From contig MCGE01000001.1 of NCBI GenBank assembly GCA_002105175.1, positions 2,294,001 to 2,358,000 of the forward strand: 64,000 nt of DNA. Direction: 5' to 3'. The DNA is from Absidia repens. Taxonomy: Eukaryota > Mucoromycota > Mucoromycetes > Mucorales > Cunninghamellaceae. Numbering within the stretch: the stretch's first letter is position 1; every line of letters begins with the position of its first letter. The position numbers were made by a program, and so were the translations under genes. This document shows, one piece after another, positions 41,144-53,929 of this stretch. The notes under the pieces were generated by a model. It had not been told where the DNA came from. It saw nothing but the letters and a program-made list of their open reading frames with translations, and did no database searches.

Positions 41144-44100
41144 ATGTTTTCCCAACAATATACCACTTTCTCGACCGAGCATTATTATTTTGACTCAACT
41201 CCTTCTTATACAGAACCAGCAAACCTAGAAAATGATGTACAACAACAAGCTCCTTTATCCCCTTCCCATTATACCTCGAGAAGACCGCTTTTGACTCATC
41301 AAATCGATTCTCAGAAGGAGTCGCGTAAGCACAAAGGACTGTTCGAGAGCGGGGTGGGTGCTCCCACTAATGTTAACTTTTTATTTTTATTATATATATT
41401 TTATGCACATGCTTATTAGTCTCCTTCGGTCGACGGTCTCCAGTTTTGATTGAATATGAAACAAATGAGCCAATTGAACTTTCAGCCATCTCAAACTCTT
41501 ACCAACAATCGCGACTGCAATTTGATACTGAACTTGTATCTTCAACGGCCTGCTCACCTTTGCCATCAAAATTGCTTAACACCAAGATTTATCCCATTAA
41601 AGGCGTCTCGGTCAAATTCCCATTTACACCCTGTAATACAATATCTGCAGCTTTGTGCCTCGCTCACTCACTTTTTACTCCTTGAATCTAGATCAGGCTC
41701 AAATACAAATGATGTCAAAGGTAGAGAATTTTTTTTTACAAAAAAGCACTGCAATATGAAAAAGAAACGTCCCGCTCAACTTCTTATTATCTATAGATCA
41801 TTGAAGCTGTACAAAAGAAGCAACACGCTGTATTGGAAAGTCCTACAGGTAATTTTTTGTTTTAAAAAATGACAGTATGGACAATGTGCGACAGCACTGA
41901 TTGGGCCCACAACCATCTTTTGATTCATAGGATCTGGTAAAACCCTTGCTCTGCTTTGTGGTGCTCTAGGTAAAATTTTAAACATGAATAATACATCCAG
42001 CGCTCTATCAAGGAAAAGATAAAATGGCTGACACTGTTATCTATTTGTAGCTTGGCTTGAAAAGGAAAAGGAAAATCGCACTATGGAACGCGATAACATG
42101 TTGGATAAATTGGAAAAAAAGACTGATGATCATATGGAGTGGAATGATTTTATGGACTGCTGTGACATTGAAGAAGACTCCTCAGCTGCCATGCCAAAGC
42201 CACTGCCCCGAATTTATTTTGGGACTCGCACGTAAGATTTTGACCCGCCTTCACCTCCCCTAGCTATCCCTTCCCTGCAAAAGAGTTTTCCTTGAACTGA
42301 TTTTACTTTTATTATCTAGACACAAACAAGTAGCACAAGTAGTACGGGAGCTCAAGCGACACACGACTTATCGACCAAGTAAGTAAATAGAAAAGACAAT
42401 AAATTAGCATGCCAAAGTAGCTCTTGGTCTCACTTTTTTGTTTGTTTTATCTAGAAATGACGGTATTAGGAAGTAGGGAGCAGTATTGTAGTAAGTCATC
42501 CAAAAACAGCACTATATATGTCAATCAACTACTAACTTTTATTTTTTTATCGACCAGTCCACGAACGAGTAATGAAATCCTCTAACAAGCAAGAAGACTG
42601 GTAAGAATACCATGGACTACCCAAAGCTAATAATATAATACTAATTTCTCTCTTTATTTAATAACAACAGTGCTCACTTGACGGAAGTCCATGGTTGTCG
42701 CTACCAAAATCACACGGACAAGCTGGTGAAAGATCCAAGAATCCAACCTGGTGGCTCGAATGAAATCTGGGATATTGAAGACTTGACTCAATTGGGCCAA
42801 GAAAAAGGAGGTAATGAGATCATGATGCTTGCTACACCCCCTTAAACGATTCACGCTTATGCTTGCTGTCCTATTTTTTATTCATCAATAGGATGTCCTT
42901 ATTATGCATCACGAGAAATTGCCGAAACAGCGGAATTGATTATATGTCCTTACAACTACCTTGTTGATCCAAGTAAATAGTAAAAATAATATAGAACTGG
43001 ACTTGTATGATATGCGACTAATATTTTTATACTACTTTTCTCCTGTAGTTATTCGAAAAGCGATGAATATAAACACTGCCGACAATATTATTATACTTGA
43101 TGAAGGTAATAAGGAAAAGGGAAAGAAAAAGAAAAGGATGTACCAATTCTAACACTTTGGAAACGTTATAGCGCACAACGTTGAAAATATCTCTCGGGAA
43201 TCAGGCACCATTGAACTTGACAGTGATATTTTGAAGTACATTAATATGGAATTATACCAAGTTATACAAAATGGATATGTCGTGCCCGCTCATGAAATTC
43301 TTTTGAAGGTAAATTGTTAGAAATGAATTTGGTTTGGCAATTTGGTGGTACTTTTACTCAAAACTGATTTTATTGTATAGTTGACTGACGATATCTTGTA
43401 CTGGATGTATGATTCATCTCATGAATTTGAATCGGAAGACGACAACCAACGTCTGCATATGTAAGTATTTTCTTTTTTTTTAAAAAAAAAGAAAAAGAAC
43501 GACCGGGCTTATATCACTTACCGCTATATCTCTTCCTTTATAGTTTACCTACTGGTGATGAAACTAAAGGTACTTTGGATATCTGCTTTGGAATCAATGC
43601 CTCTACAATGGAATCTATCTTTCATCCTGCTCTTGAATTGGCCATCAAACATGCAGATTCCATGAAGGCAAGAAAATCGGACAGTCCTGATGATGAATTA
43701 GTCAACGAAGCGAACACACAAGATAGTCAAAGATCCACACGCGATCACCTTTCGGTCACTAGTCTAAATCGGTTGGAAGGTAAGAGTCATCAATTGGTGG
43801 AGAAAGGTCAACAATGGTGATTTTCATGTTGTGTATTTTTTATATATTTATGCACAGGGCTGTTTATGGTGCTTGATTATGCTTTGGATGACTCAAGGAA
43901 GGGAATAGACGATTATCGCATGGTGCTTATCAAGAAAACGGATAAATTTGTACCTGGTAATTGGGCATGGCTATTATTATATACAAATAAGGTATCAACG
44001 TTCACTTTGTTATTTATTTTTATTATGTCATTTTTTAGCTGGAAATAGTTGGGAAAGAAAATTAGGGCTATGGTAAGTCAGTGCTTCGGTATATACAAAT

Positions 44101-46740
44101 CTCTTAATGATCATTTATTTGCGCTCTTCTTTCTGTAGGTGCATGAATCCTGCAGTGGTTTTTCACAGCCTTGCAAAAAAAGCCCATTCCATTATTTTGA
44201 CCAGTGGGACTTTGACACCGGTAAGTAAAATTCTAACACTTTTTCATTATATACAAAGCATACTAATTTTCTTACTATTGTCTCCTTCTATCAGGTTACA
44301 ACATTTGAAGCTGAACTAGATGCGAAATTGTAAGTCATCTCGAATATAAAGGGGACCAGATGTACTGAATTTCTTGCTTGTTTTCTTTATAGCCCGATTT
44401 GTCTTGAAGCCAACCATGTCATAAAGCCGTCTCAAGTATTCGTGCAGAATATTCCTTATGGGTAATACAAATATGTGCTGTGTCTTACTGTCGATAACGA
44501 CTTCAATTTTTTTTTAATAGACCAAACAGAAGCTCTTTGAAAGGTGTTTACTCAACAACATCAAAGCCTGCGTATCAAGATGATCTTGGAGAAGGTAAAA
44601 ATAAGAATGTAGCAAAATGGGCAGAGTGAAGGAAATAATTTGTATAATGATTGACACTATTTCAATGACTTTACAGCCATTGCCGGTATTTGTGATGCCA
44701 TTCCTTTTGGTATTTTGGTATTTGTTACATCTTACGCTCTTCTGGATAAACTATATACTCGGTGGAATGTAAGAAAGAATAAGGAAAGAAAAAAAAAAGA
44801 ATCATAATAAACGATTGTACCAACGATTTTATTTAATTATACATGTAGAATACCGGTCTACTCTCCCGGATCAAGGAAAAAAAGCATTTTGTGAAAGGTG
44901 GGTATCGTCATCAATGTAATTTTATTTTGCGCATTCCTATTTATCTATTTTTTATTATTCCTTTGCTTAGAACCTCGAGGTGGATCAGCCGAATCATTTG
45001 ACAAAGTTTTGAAGAAATTCTATAGACTCATAAAGCAAGCCGAAAATGGTGTAGGGAGTCATGATGGTGCTGTTTTTTTGGCTGTAAGTATCTAGGGATA
45101 ATGTTTCCTATAAAAGAGATTCTATCTCTCTTACTGACTCAATATATTGATACCTGCTTGTACAAACGGTACAAACCTTTTTGTAGGTCTATCGTGGAAA
45201 AGTATCTGAAGGTATCGACTTCAACAACAATAACTGTCGTGCAGTGGTGGCTACAGGTATACCATATCCAATGTGGTAAGTTTCCTTTTCAATCTCGCTT
45301 TATGTTGAAATATAGCCAACAATTGACTGATCTGCTTTTATACCCGTCTTTATAGGAAAGATACCAAGGTGATGCTGAAACGATCGTACAATGATATTCG
45401 ATGGCGTGAAAAGGATGCATTTCTGACCGGTGACCAATGGTGAGTTGATTTAGGTATTGGCATCTGAAATTTTAAGATCTATCTCATTATACTGATTTTT
45501 TTTTTTAACAAAAACCGACAATAGGTACAATATTCAGGCATTTAGAGGTAAATGACGTGTATGTAAAATATTGATATGTCCAATTAATATTATTATTCGC
45601 TTTGTTCATTTCTCCTAGCTGTCAATCAAGCTCTTGGGCGTTGTATTCGTCACCGAAATGATTGGGGTAAAACACAAACTGATACTTTATTGTTTATGCA
45701 TAATTGTTTGTTTAAGTAATAATATGGTTTTATATTTTATTCTAGGATCCATTCTTCTACTAGAGGAACGATTTTTGGACAGCAGGAATACTCAGCATCT
45801 GTCAAAATGGATTAAGAAACTCTGTGTATCAAGAACGGACAACTTTGAAACCATTATGGCTGATCTCAGTGAATTCACTCAAAACAGACTGCAACTTGAT
45901 TTAGAGGCCAAGACACTACTTCCGAAACAAGATGCATTTGACGTGAACAATCAACTGGAAAAGAATTTGTGGGATGATGAGAGGAACAAAAATCAATCAC
46001 TTTTGGATGTGGACAGTATAAGCATTAGCAGCACGGAGACAGATACACATGAACACCGACAAAACGACGGCATATATTCACCGACTGAAAACAAAATAGG
46101 ACTTACTGTGGACGACGAAACAGATTACCATGATGCATTAGAGGATATGGGTCACAACGATTTGACCGAGACAGATTCACAAGGACATATCAGTATCATG
46201 TCTTCTCCAGCAGGAACACCAACACCAACATCAGCACCATCACCTCCAACAGAATCACCATCACCAGCATCACTATCTCAGTGCGAAAACTTTAATATCA
46301 AATGTAAAAAATGTATGCATCCTCTACTTTCTTGGCCACCTTTACCTGTCACAGGCTCAATTATTAGTACCGATCTCCACTACTTTACTGGAATCATGGG
46401 ACATTATACGGAACAACAACGATTGGATACTACCGAAATACTGGAGGTCAACTATGTATATTGTATGGATTACGAAAAACGATTTGATCACAATAGGATA
46501 CCCCCTTTTGACAGAATGAATGCGGCGGAACTCGAACAAAAAGTGCAGGATGTGAAATGGGATCCTATAGATGGCATTGTGTACCGGCCTTATATCTCTC
46601 AATGCTGCGATCAAGTCATTGGTGCTGATATTTTGTCGACGACGATGGGGGCTTCGGAAGCAAGTACAGCGTTAGTTGGGAAATTGTGGCTGCTCAAAGA
46701 TTTGGTAAATGTGTCTAGCGCTGATGATGATTCGGGATGA
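41144..46740 (+). CDS. FANCJ/BRIP1-type Fe-S DNA helicase, 29 exons, 1149 aa
   Basis: Exons: 41144-41324, 41420-41632, 41692-41720, 41797-41848, 41931-41969, 42051-42231, 42320-42378, 42455-42490, 42558-42600, 42671-42810, 42892-42972, 43049-43105, 43172-43308, 43381-43460, 43544-43779, 43858-43956, 44039-44072, 44139-44220, 44295-44329, 44393-44461, 44521-44594, 44677-44768, 44849-44897, 44971-45083, 45187-45275, 45356-45439, 45525-45547, 45619-45666 and 45746-46740. The Q-motif is FPFTPYQAQ, Walker A SPTGSGKT (156-163) and DEAH at 369-372. Fe-S cysteines are 263, 278, 287 and 326; spacing x14-x8-x38 is close to human BRIP1. Motif VI is [14 protein letters not shown] (806-819). [11 protein letters not shown] and [10 protein letters not shown] favour FANCJ over DDX11 or RTEL1. 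It unwinds G-quadruplexes and aids crosslink repair in the nucleus. A C-terminal CKKC...CC region (about 1005-1110) looks like an extra zinc-binding module. Confidence 0.93.
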
Positions 46741-47657
46741 TACAAGTAATATATATTTGGTCATTTTATTTTATCTGGTGCAGTGTAGTCTTTAGTTTTA
46801 GTTTTTTACATGTTTTATATCCCCCTCTTTTTATATATATATATATGGAAACCAATAAACAACTGAAAATATTTGATTTTCTTCATTGATTCATAGATTA
46901 TGCAAATTGTTTTTTATTTTATATATGAGGTGTTCGATAAATAAATAAATAAATAATAAGAAATAGAGGTGATACTTATGCATTGAAGTTTCGTCTCAAG
47001 CACAAAGTATTTGTTTGACTGGGAATCTGGAAATCTGGGCGTTTGGCTTTGGAGGGGAATTTGAAACGCTACAATTGATGGTTATGAAAAAGATATTGGA
47101 GCGTGGGGTATGAAGTGTGACAATGTGTCGACTATAAAGAGGAAGGGGAGTTAAAATGAATTGCTAATAAGTGATCTATTGTATAATACAGTACTGTGTG
47201 GTTTTGTATTTTCAGTGTTTTTCTCGCAATACCGGATCCTTTTTATTTTATCAGCCTAGTCTCTGTCAAATGACGTTATCATGACTTGATGCGGATCAAT
47301 CTCCCTTTTGTAATAACGATCAGAGCAACAAAGTACAAAGCTATTGTCAGCGAGCGCGACAATCTGTACCTGTATTTCCCAATCCCATATATCACATTCA
47401 ATCAAGTTATCCTTTTCTCTACATAACCCCAACAAATCATTCCTAATTTTCAAAACTAAATTGAATATATGCATATGGTGGTGACAGTGACATTTTATTT
47501 GTATTAAAATAGAGTGACGTAAAAAGCGAGTGTATTTAATGTAAAATAGTGTGTTTGTAAAGTGACTGTGGTATCTAAAAGAGTAGTAATAGTAATGATG
47601 TAAAGAATGATAAGCTAGTAATAATATAGTGAAGTGGGAAGAAGGGAAAAGCGAGAA
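46741..47657. other. Convergent intergenic region
   Basis: 917 bp lie between the FANCJ-like gene (+) and the SNARE gene (-). A TATATATA run and AATAAA occur at about 46832-46857, and a short (AAAT)n run at about 46940-46955. A 72-codon - strand ORF at 47256-47474 has no recognisable family and no splice context, so I do not call it. Confidence 0.45.
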
Positions 47658-48352
47658 CTATTTGAAGAAAATATAATAAGCAGCCATCACAGCCAAAACA
47701 ATGAAGAGGGTCATATAACACATCATGGAGGCAGATTGTTTGGACGCCATAATATTGAACTTGTTCATTGTTTTCCCGAGAATATTGTTGGTATTGGAGA
47801 ATTGATCGTTCTATATATAAAATACAAAAATAGAAGGTGAGCATCATTGATTGATATATTCTGCCTTTAAAAAGCGGTATTACCATTGTGTCCAATAAGC
47901 CATTACCATGCCGAATCTCTTCACCAATCTTGCCAGTAATCTAAATATGTATATATATATAAAGTGGTCAAAACATGAACAGTATATATCTTGATGTCAA
48001 GATCCAAAATCAACAAGACTTACACTTTTCAATGTTTGCACTTTTGCAGAGAGACCGGTAATTCGATCGTCGTTTTGACTTTCAAGGTATTCGAGGTCAC
48101 CGTCGTCCATTTTAAGTTGAATAGGTCTGTCAGGCGAGGATCGGGCGCTCCCAAACATAGATGATGAAGGAGATGGAGTTTGCCGGCCATCACCACCAAA
48201 GAGTGCCGACCGGTTGTGTAAATGTTGATATGATCTATTTGATAAAGTAAGGAAAAACTATATTAGCAACAAAAACATATAATATAGATCCCTTTTTGTA
48301 ATACATCATATCTCAACTACCTTACACTGCTTTGTCCAAATTGCCTTGACAT
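47658..48352 (-). CDS. BET1: Bet1-like Qc SNARE, ER-Golgi transport, 150 aa
   Basis: Exons 48352-48321, 48234-48024, 47940-47884 and 47810-47658 give 150 aa. A polar N-terminus rich in Ser/Pro is followed by a SNARE coiled coil (DLEYLESQNDDRITGLSAKV, then SITGKIGEEIRHGNGLLDTM, then FSNTNNILGKTMNKF) and a C-terminal transmembrane anchor (MMCYMTLFIVLAVMAAYYIFF) ending in Lys. NNILGKTMNKF matches the Bet1 signature. Where human Bet1 has the zero-layer Gln in TQN, this protein reads HGN, so the layer residue appears to be Gly; yeast Bet1 also departs from Gln here. It mediates fusion of ER-derived vesicles with the Golgi. Confidence 0.9.
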
Positions 48353-49964
48353 GTTTTCCTTGTTGATACAAAAAATAATAAAACAAAGGAGAAGAGAGGA
48401 CGAAATTAAAACCCAGTCTTTTTTCTTTTTCAATTTTGTGCCCACCCAAAAAATATAAAATTAAGTTGGGCAATCCCCGCATAAAAAAAACCAGAACATC
48501 CTTGTCAAAAAGTACATATCGTGTTCATCTTTGATTCGATACTAAAGGTAAAACGAGCACGTGAATAAAGCCGGAGATTTAGATCATTCATTACCTGTTC
48601 GACTGATCAACATCAAGGTTCAAATATTGTTTTTATTGGTTGGAGAGACTAAATATGTAATATATGAGTATGTAAAATAGAAAGGCTGGATTCTATGATA
48701 TACAAAATGTGGAATATTAAATGTGTAAAAAAAAAAGTTACTAGAGAGGGGAAATATCAGTACAATAGCACATCTACGAGAAAAAAAGATCAATGGTAGT
48801 TGTAAACATAAGTTGTCGATTCGCTCATCTGCTAACAAATGGAAGTAGTTCCTTTCTATATAGAAGAGTTGTCATCAATCATGCTTTTTTTTTTTGTATG
48901 ATGATGACTACGATATCTATTTGTTTTTCTTTTGTCGACCGAACCCTACATAATAGAATAGTTAAACTTGTCAATAAACAATGTTACCCCCCGCCACCCA
49001 GCCATCACCCGGTTCCAGTTTGACTTATTCGTGTCGTACAATATTCCCAGATAAACGCACGTTCCAGTCTATTATATTCGTTTATTGAGAAATCATTCGA
49101 TTCTTGCTTCTGCAATACCAAAGAGTACATGGTGTTGAGGGTACCATTTTGTTGATACATCCACCAATAAGAAATTTCTACCGAATATCTATCAAACTAA
49201 TGGTCAATTCGAAGTGCTCAATATAATACAATATACAATATAATTTATTTACAAAGCATACAAAGCCATTAATAGTATTACTGAATAGTTCAAGTCAGAT
49301 AAGTCATTTCGTCTGTGGGTTGCTTCAGCAGTCAATATCTAAGTTTGCTTTATGATATCAGACCACGTCGAGTGAGATTTTTCAATTTTGAAAGCTTGGA
49401 AATAGAGAAGCATTGGTAGTGCCTCTTATTAGTCTCCTTTTAATGATAAACTGTCACTGGACACAAACAAATGTTGCAAAAGAGAGTGAGAAGGAACGAT
49501 TTGGCAGAAGGAAAAGTAAAAAAAGGACAAGCGGGGCTGCAATTTTTAGCTTTGGTACAAATTATTTATCCAAAGGAATCCAGAAAAGGCAGCAATCATA
49601 CGATTTCTTGTGTAGCAAAAAAGGAGGATGAGTCACTTTCAATTGCTTCCTCACCATAATATTATTACTTTATCATATGAGACATCTGTCCAGGTCACCA
49701 GACGATCGAACGCTGCAATTGTGGAGTATTGATAGCCATGCTGTCTTTTTTTTTCCTGATGATTATGTGCCTTTTCATATCCCGCCATTGTGTAACACAA
49801 GTGAGATGCTCTGGCCTCTGCTGGTGTCCGTTCTTTATAATTTTTCACTTTTTGTGTTCCCTTTTCATTTTCTCTCTTTTTTTTCTTTCTTTCTTTTTTT
49901 TTTTTTTTTTTTTTTTACTGTAAAAAACAAACTATTCAACAACCCCAGCACAACCCACCATCAT
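48353..49964. other. Intergenic region, no gene seen
   Basis: 1.6 kb between the SNARE gene (-) and a tail-anchored protein gene (+), which are divergent. There is no credible ORF. Poly(T) occurs at about 48886-48896 and a 29-nt pyrimidine/poly(T) run at about 49888-49916, immediately before the next gene. Confidence 0.45.
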
Positions 49965-50783
49965 ATGATTACGGCAAGATATGACCCACCACTTTTATTC
50001 CCTAACGAGCGAACACCTTCACGTCATCTTGGTACCTCACGGCGTGGATGCACACCTCCTCCTTCGTCTTCGTCAAGTTTGAATGACGGAGAGGACATTG
50101 ACCGGTTTATGGAACTTGCTCATGCTGCCTTGGAAGAGGCAACGAAAGAAGAAGATGCCAAAGGTGTTCTCCATGAACTGGTTGAACGAGTTTTGGTCAA
50201 GACTGGGGCTCCTTTATTGGCTGGTGTGATTGCTGAACAATGGCGGAGTCAAGAAGTCATTGAACAACTGGCTGAAAGAAGTTTTGAGCGGCAAAGACGA
50301 AGGCAACAACAACAACAACAACAACAACAACAGCGATCTCCTTTATCGTCACCTTTGGTTTCATTATCAGCAAATAAGAAAAAACGACGAATGCGACCTG
50401 CGTCGGATTCAACAAAAAATGAAAGGAATCGAATGGTATTATCAACTCCACAACGACCATCTTCATCACCAATACAACAAACAAAACCGTCGTCTTTGTT
50501 TTCATCATCTTCGCCTTCCACATCAACATCATCATTATCATCACAATCATCTGTTGAAGCAATATTGAAAGACCCTCACGATCCTGATTCTATGGAGGAA
50601 GCGGTCACTCGCGATCCATTCATTATCCAACAATCACACTCTTTAGACACCGAACATGATCGCTTATTACTCGTCTCTGAATACATTTGGCGTTTATTCC
50701 GGCTCTTAATCTTGGCAAGTTTGGTCGCTTTAGTATATCATTATGTATGCACTTATCCTCATCAATTATTCCTTATCGTTTGA
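49965..50783 (+). CDS. Unrecognised C-terminally membrane-anchored protein, 272 aa
   Basis: Single exon. I chose the ATG at 49965; an upstream in-frame ATG at 49677 would translate a poly(T) promoter tract as Phe. Residues 45-110 are helical and charged (DIDRFMELAHAALEEATKEE, then VLHELVERVLVKTGAPLLAG, then ERQRRR). A run of 10 Gln, a basic nuclear-like stretch NKKKRRMR and a long Ser/Thr/Pro-rich linker follow. The last 30 residues contain one hydrophobic span (RLLILASLVALVYHYVC), suggesting a tail-anchored membrane protein with its bulk in the cytosol. No family is recognised. Confidence 0.7.
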   Translation: MITARYDPPLLFPNERTPSRHLGTSRRGCTPPPSSSSSLNDGEDIDRFMELAHAALEEATKEEDAKGVLHELVERVLVKTGAPLLAGVIAEQWRSQEVIEQLAERSFERQRRRQQQQQQQQQQRSPLSSPLVSLSANKKKRRMRPASDSTKNERNRMVLSTPQRPSSSPIQQTKPSSLFSSSSPSTSTSSLSSQSSVEAILKDPHDPDSMEEAVTRDPFIIQQSHSLDTEHDRLLLVSEYIWRLFRLLILASLVALVYHYVCTYPHQLFLIV

Positions 50784-51061
50784 TCCCCTTACCCCACCCC
50801 TTTTTATATACTTTTTTTTTTTTACATATTTATACATATTTTATATCTTTATACATTCAACGATTCCCCTTCACCCCCTCTATATAGCTAGTTTTATTCC
50901 ATTTCCCTATGATTACAAACAAAAAAAAAAGTTGTTTCCATACATTTTGTACAGTAAAGTACCGCTTTTCAATAAAAACCAACAATATTTTTATCCAAAA
51001 ATGTATTTTTTTATTGGTAAATGATATAGAAAATAAATATTACTCTAGATATAAATTAAGT

Positions 51062-51472
51062 CTAAACATCCAAACTATCTAATTCGTGAACCAATGATCG
51101 CACCAGGTTTTTATTTTTTCCAAAAAATCGTACCTGAATGCTGCCATCATCCAAACGCTCCGAATCTATCCTACATAGTATTGCCCCATCCTATTCATGT
51201 ATAAACAATAGAAAAAAAAATATGATATTTAGTTAGATCACGGAGTAAAAAAATAAAATAAAAATAAAAATAAAAATAGTAAATGACTTACCGAATACAA
51301 GGAAGATGCCGGTTCCAAACAAATAAGCATACCTTTCTCAAGTCCCAGCACCGGATCAATCGAGAACGTATCCCGTATAAATTGACCGCCGTAGCACCAC
51401 TCGTATCCTTCATTATCATCCATGTTTTCTTTGTAATCCGTCGAGGTAGAGAGGATTGATTTCTTCATCTGC

Positions 51473-51506
<34 letters not shown>

Positions 51507-52168
51507 CATCAGAACCATGAGACCTGAATTCATATGAGAGAGTGTGGGTATTGATTGGTACCTGATCAATTAAATAGAATCCAAAGGAATGGGTCAATTG
51601 AACCGGGGTAGGATCAGAGTCATCAAGACGAGAGACTTGAATACGAATGGTACCATTCAGTTGTATCGGTTGTGTGGTGCGAATATTTACAATTTCAATA
51701 TGTTTGGTATTTGGATGAAGTAGCGGCGTATTTGTATTGATGTTATCTGCATTGCATACGGAGGGTGGCGGCACGAATAAAGAGTCGACTCGTTGTTGTT
51801 GCTGATGGCTAGCTTGTTCATCGTTCGTCATATGATGGGAGGCTGACACTAACTTGACCTGCGATATCTTAAGGGACAGTAAATAATAACAATATGAGTG
51901 AATAATCGTATACTCATACTCACCCTACTTCTACTTTTATTTTCAATTACCTGTGAATCCACATGATCTAGTGAAAAAGTGGGATGAGAATTGACGGGTA
52001 TAAAATCCAGGGTGCCAGTTGACAATGTGACAGGAAACACAGTTGCATTGAGGATAGTGATGGTCAATTGAGTTCCGCCTTGACCATATTCCAGTCTAGT
52101 ACCTATAATAATTATAATCAGTCTAATTTCAATCATTCCACCAATTTGACACACATTCATACACATAA

Positions 52169-52201
<33 letters not shown>

Positions 52202-52536
52202 CATGGGCGCCATATGTTTTACCCTCTCCTTACAAATTTTAATGTTAGCTTGCAACATGGACCTCAGCATGAGATTCATCTTTTGTGTGGTTTGTTGAAA
52301 GGAGGTTTGTAACGTCTATAAAAATTATATATATTAGCACCAAAATAAATATTGTAATTCTTACTTACAGAGTAAACCGTAGTCACCGAAGTTTGATAAC
52401 CTTCCATGGTTTTCCCTAACAGATCAAAAGTACTAAAGGAAGATCAATTGTAATACTTTCACTATAAATCATCCTAATCTGTCAATCCAGTCGTTCCATA
52501 CCTTCCATTCATATCATCAGTGTTGTCTTTTTTCAT
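51062..52536 (-). CDS. Unrecognised protein, N-terminal coiled coil plus beta-rich C-terminus, 314 aa
   Basis: Seven exons: 52536-52502, 52432-52369, 52315-52234, 52102-51951, 51867-51562, 51468-51292 and 51190-51062. They give 314 aa. Residues 10-60 form an amphipathic helix (TFDLLGKTMEGYQTSVTTVYS, then SFQQTTQKMNLMLRSML). From residue 62 the protein alternates short beta strands (TQLTITILNATVFPVTLSTG, then HIEIVNIRTTQPIQLNGTIRI, then DGAILCRIDSERLDDGSIQV) in a pattern like adaptor-appendage or immunoglobulin-like sandwiches. I do not recognise the family. The intron before exon 6 has a 25-nt poly(A) on the + strand. Frame is preserved at all six junctions, five of them phase 0. Confidence 0.72.
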
Positions 52537-52654
52537 AATGACTTTCCGCGAATGTATGTCAACTAAGTAGGGAAAAGTACAAAGAAAATCATGTCTCCCA
52601 AAAAAAAAAAAAAAAAAAAAAAAAACGGACATTTAAAACACTCTTTTGGAGTTT

Positions 52655-52915
52655 CTTTAGCCAATAAGCAGCAGCCTCAATGGGCATTGAACATTTGGAT
52701 TAGTTTGGATTAGTGGTCAAAGGTGAATGACAGGCACTGTAAAAAATGCAATACAAATCATGCACAGAGAAATCCTTTCATTGTGGATTTAGGATTTAGA
52801 ACCGCTTCGATTAGGCTTCAGGTAGCGAATAGTGTTATGGAACTATCATTTGATTAGTTTACTATTAACTGTTATAGTTTGATATCTCAATCTGAATAAA
52901 TCATCTCTTATCTTT
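52655..52915 (+). repeat. Diverged copy of the family A/B core
   Basis: Contains CAATGGGCATTGAACATTTGG, then AATGCAATACAAATCATGC and GAGAAATCCTTTCATTGTGG followed by TTTAGGATTTAGAACC. It ends in CTGAATAAATC near 52902. This is the same order as the core of families A and B, but more diverged. Confidence 0.55.
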
Positions 52916-53929
52916 TTATTATAATTTGTCTCTCCCGTTCGCTTAATATATTTCTTTTTATATCTATCTCCGTTAGCATTGACCATTCCAGTTTAAGTTT
53001 GTTATAATTCAGTACCTTTTATTTTGAAACGGTATATAGTCTGCCAATGGCCAATCCTTTTGTATATTTCATACGCATTTCATACCTCTATTTTGAAAAG
53101 TCATATGCAAATTCAAGAGTTTTTGCTTTTATTGAATATTGTAGAAAATAAAACCAATACTACGCTGGACTACTATAGACTATACTAAATCAGACCAATT
53201 TACCCTATGTTACTAAGGTGATCAATTATAACGGATTTCGCTAAAAAAAATGCGTTACTATTCGGCCCAGGATGAATTAAGCAATCTGGAACCCCGCCCC
53301 CCTGGGCGAAACATTATGCAATTGACAAGAATATGAGGATGCTCAAAAAACAGCACAGGAAATTTTGTGTCGCATACCGTACACCGGTTGTTAGGCACCA
53401 GAAACAATTCAAACTTGCTTCCAGGTACATGTCTCACTGACATTGACACTTTTGTGATATGAATTCTTACATCATCAATATTAAACATTCTTGGTGAGAT
53501 CTCAGCTCCCGTCGTCTCATAACTTGAGCGTTAAATTATCTATTTATCCAAAATTTCCATACTTATGAGTAACTTCTTTTTTCCTGAAAATATGGTCTAC
53601 TTTACAGACAATTATCAATTTTATATATTGCCTACAAATACCAAAATACTTTATTCCTATTATCTTTTCTTTTTATTATTCAATTATTATATATGTACAA
53701 GTATTAACATCAGTTGATTTGGTATATTATAGGAAAATTAATGTATGAAGTCTAAACAGAAAGGCTAAGCTATTTGAAGGTGAATAGCAAAGCTAGTTTA
53801 AAGTGATGGGGTGGTAAATTAAACGAGGCACAATTGCTCTATGGTAAGCCCAAATTCATCGTCAAAAGAAAGTATTATACTGCCGCTGCTGAATGATTAT
53901 GATTACTGTAATGAGAAGATAAGTACCTT
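52916..53929. other. Intergenic region
   Basis: AT-rich, no gene accepted. A 76-codon - strand ORF at 53258-53488 has no family resemblance. No further structure was identified. Confidence 0.4.

Noticed and set aside
43957..44048. Alternative splicing of the FANCJ-like gene using donor 43992 and acceptor 44049
   Set aside because: It gives the wrong phase for exon 18. Donor 43957 with acceptor 44039 restores the family sequence ending WCMNPAVVF.
47256..47474. 72-codon - strand ORF
   Set aside because: There is no recognisable family, no splice context and no promoter signal. It lies between convergent 3' ends.
49677..49964. In-frame N-terminal extension of the tail-anchored protein gene
   Set aside because: It translates a pyrimidine/poly(T) promoter into Phe/Leu runs; the downstream ATG at 49965 is the natural start.
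53258..53488. 76-codon - strand ORF with several Cys
   Set aside because: It lies in repeat-rich DNA without family resemblance or conserved spacing of cysteines.
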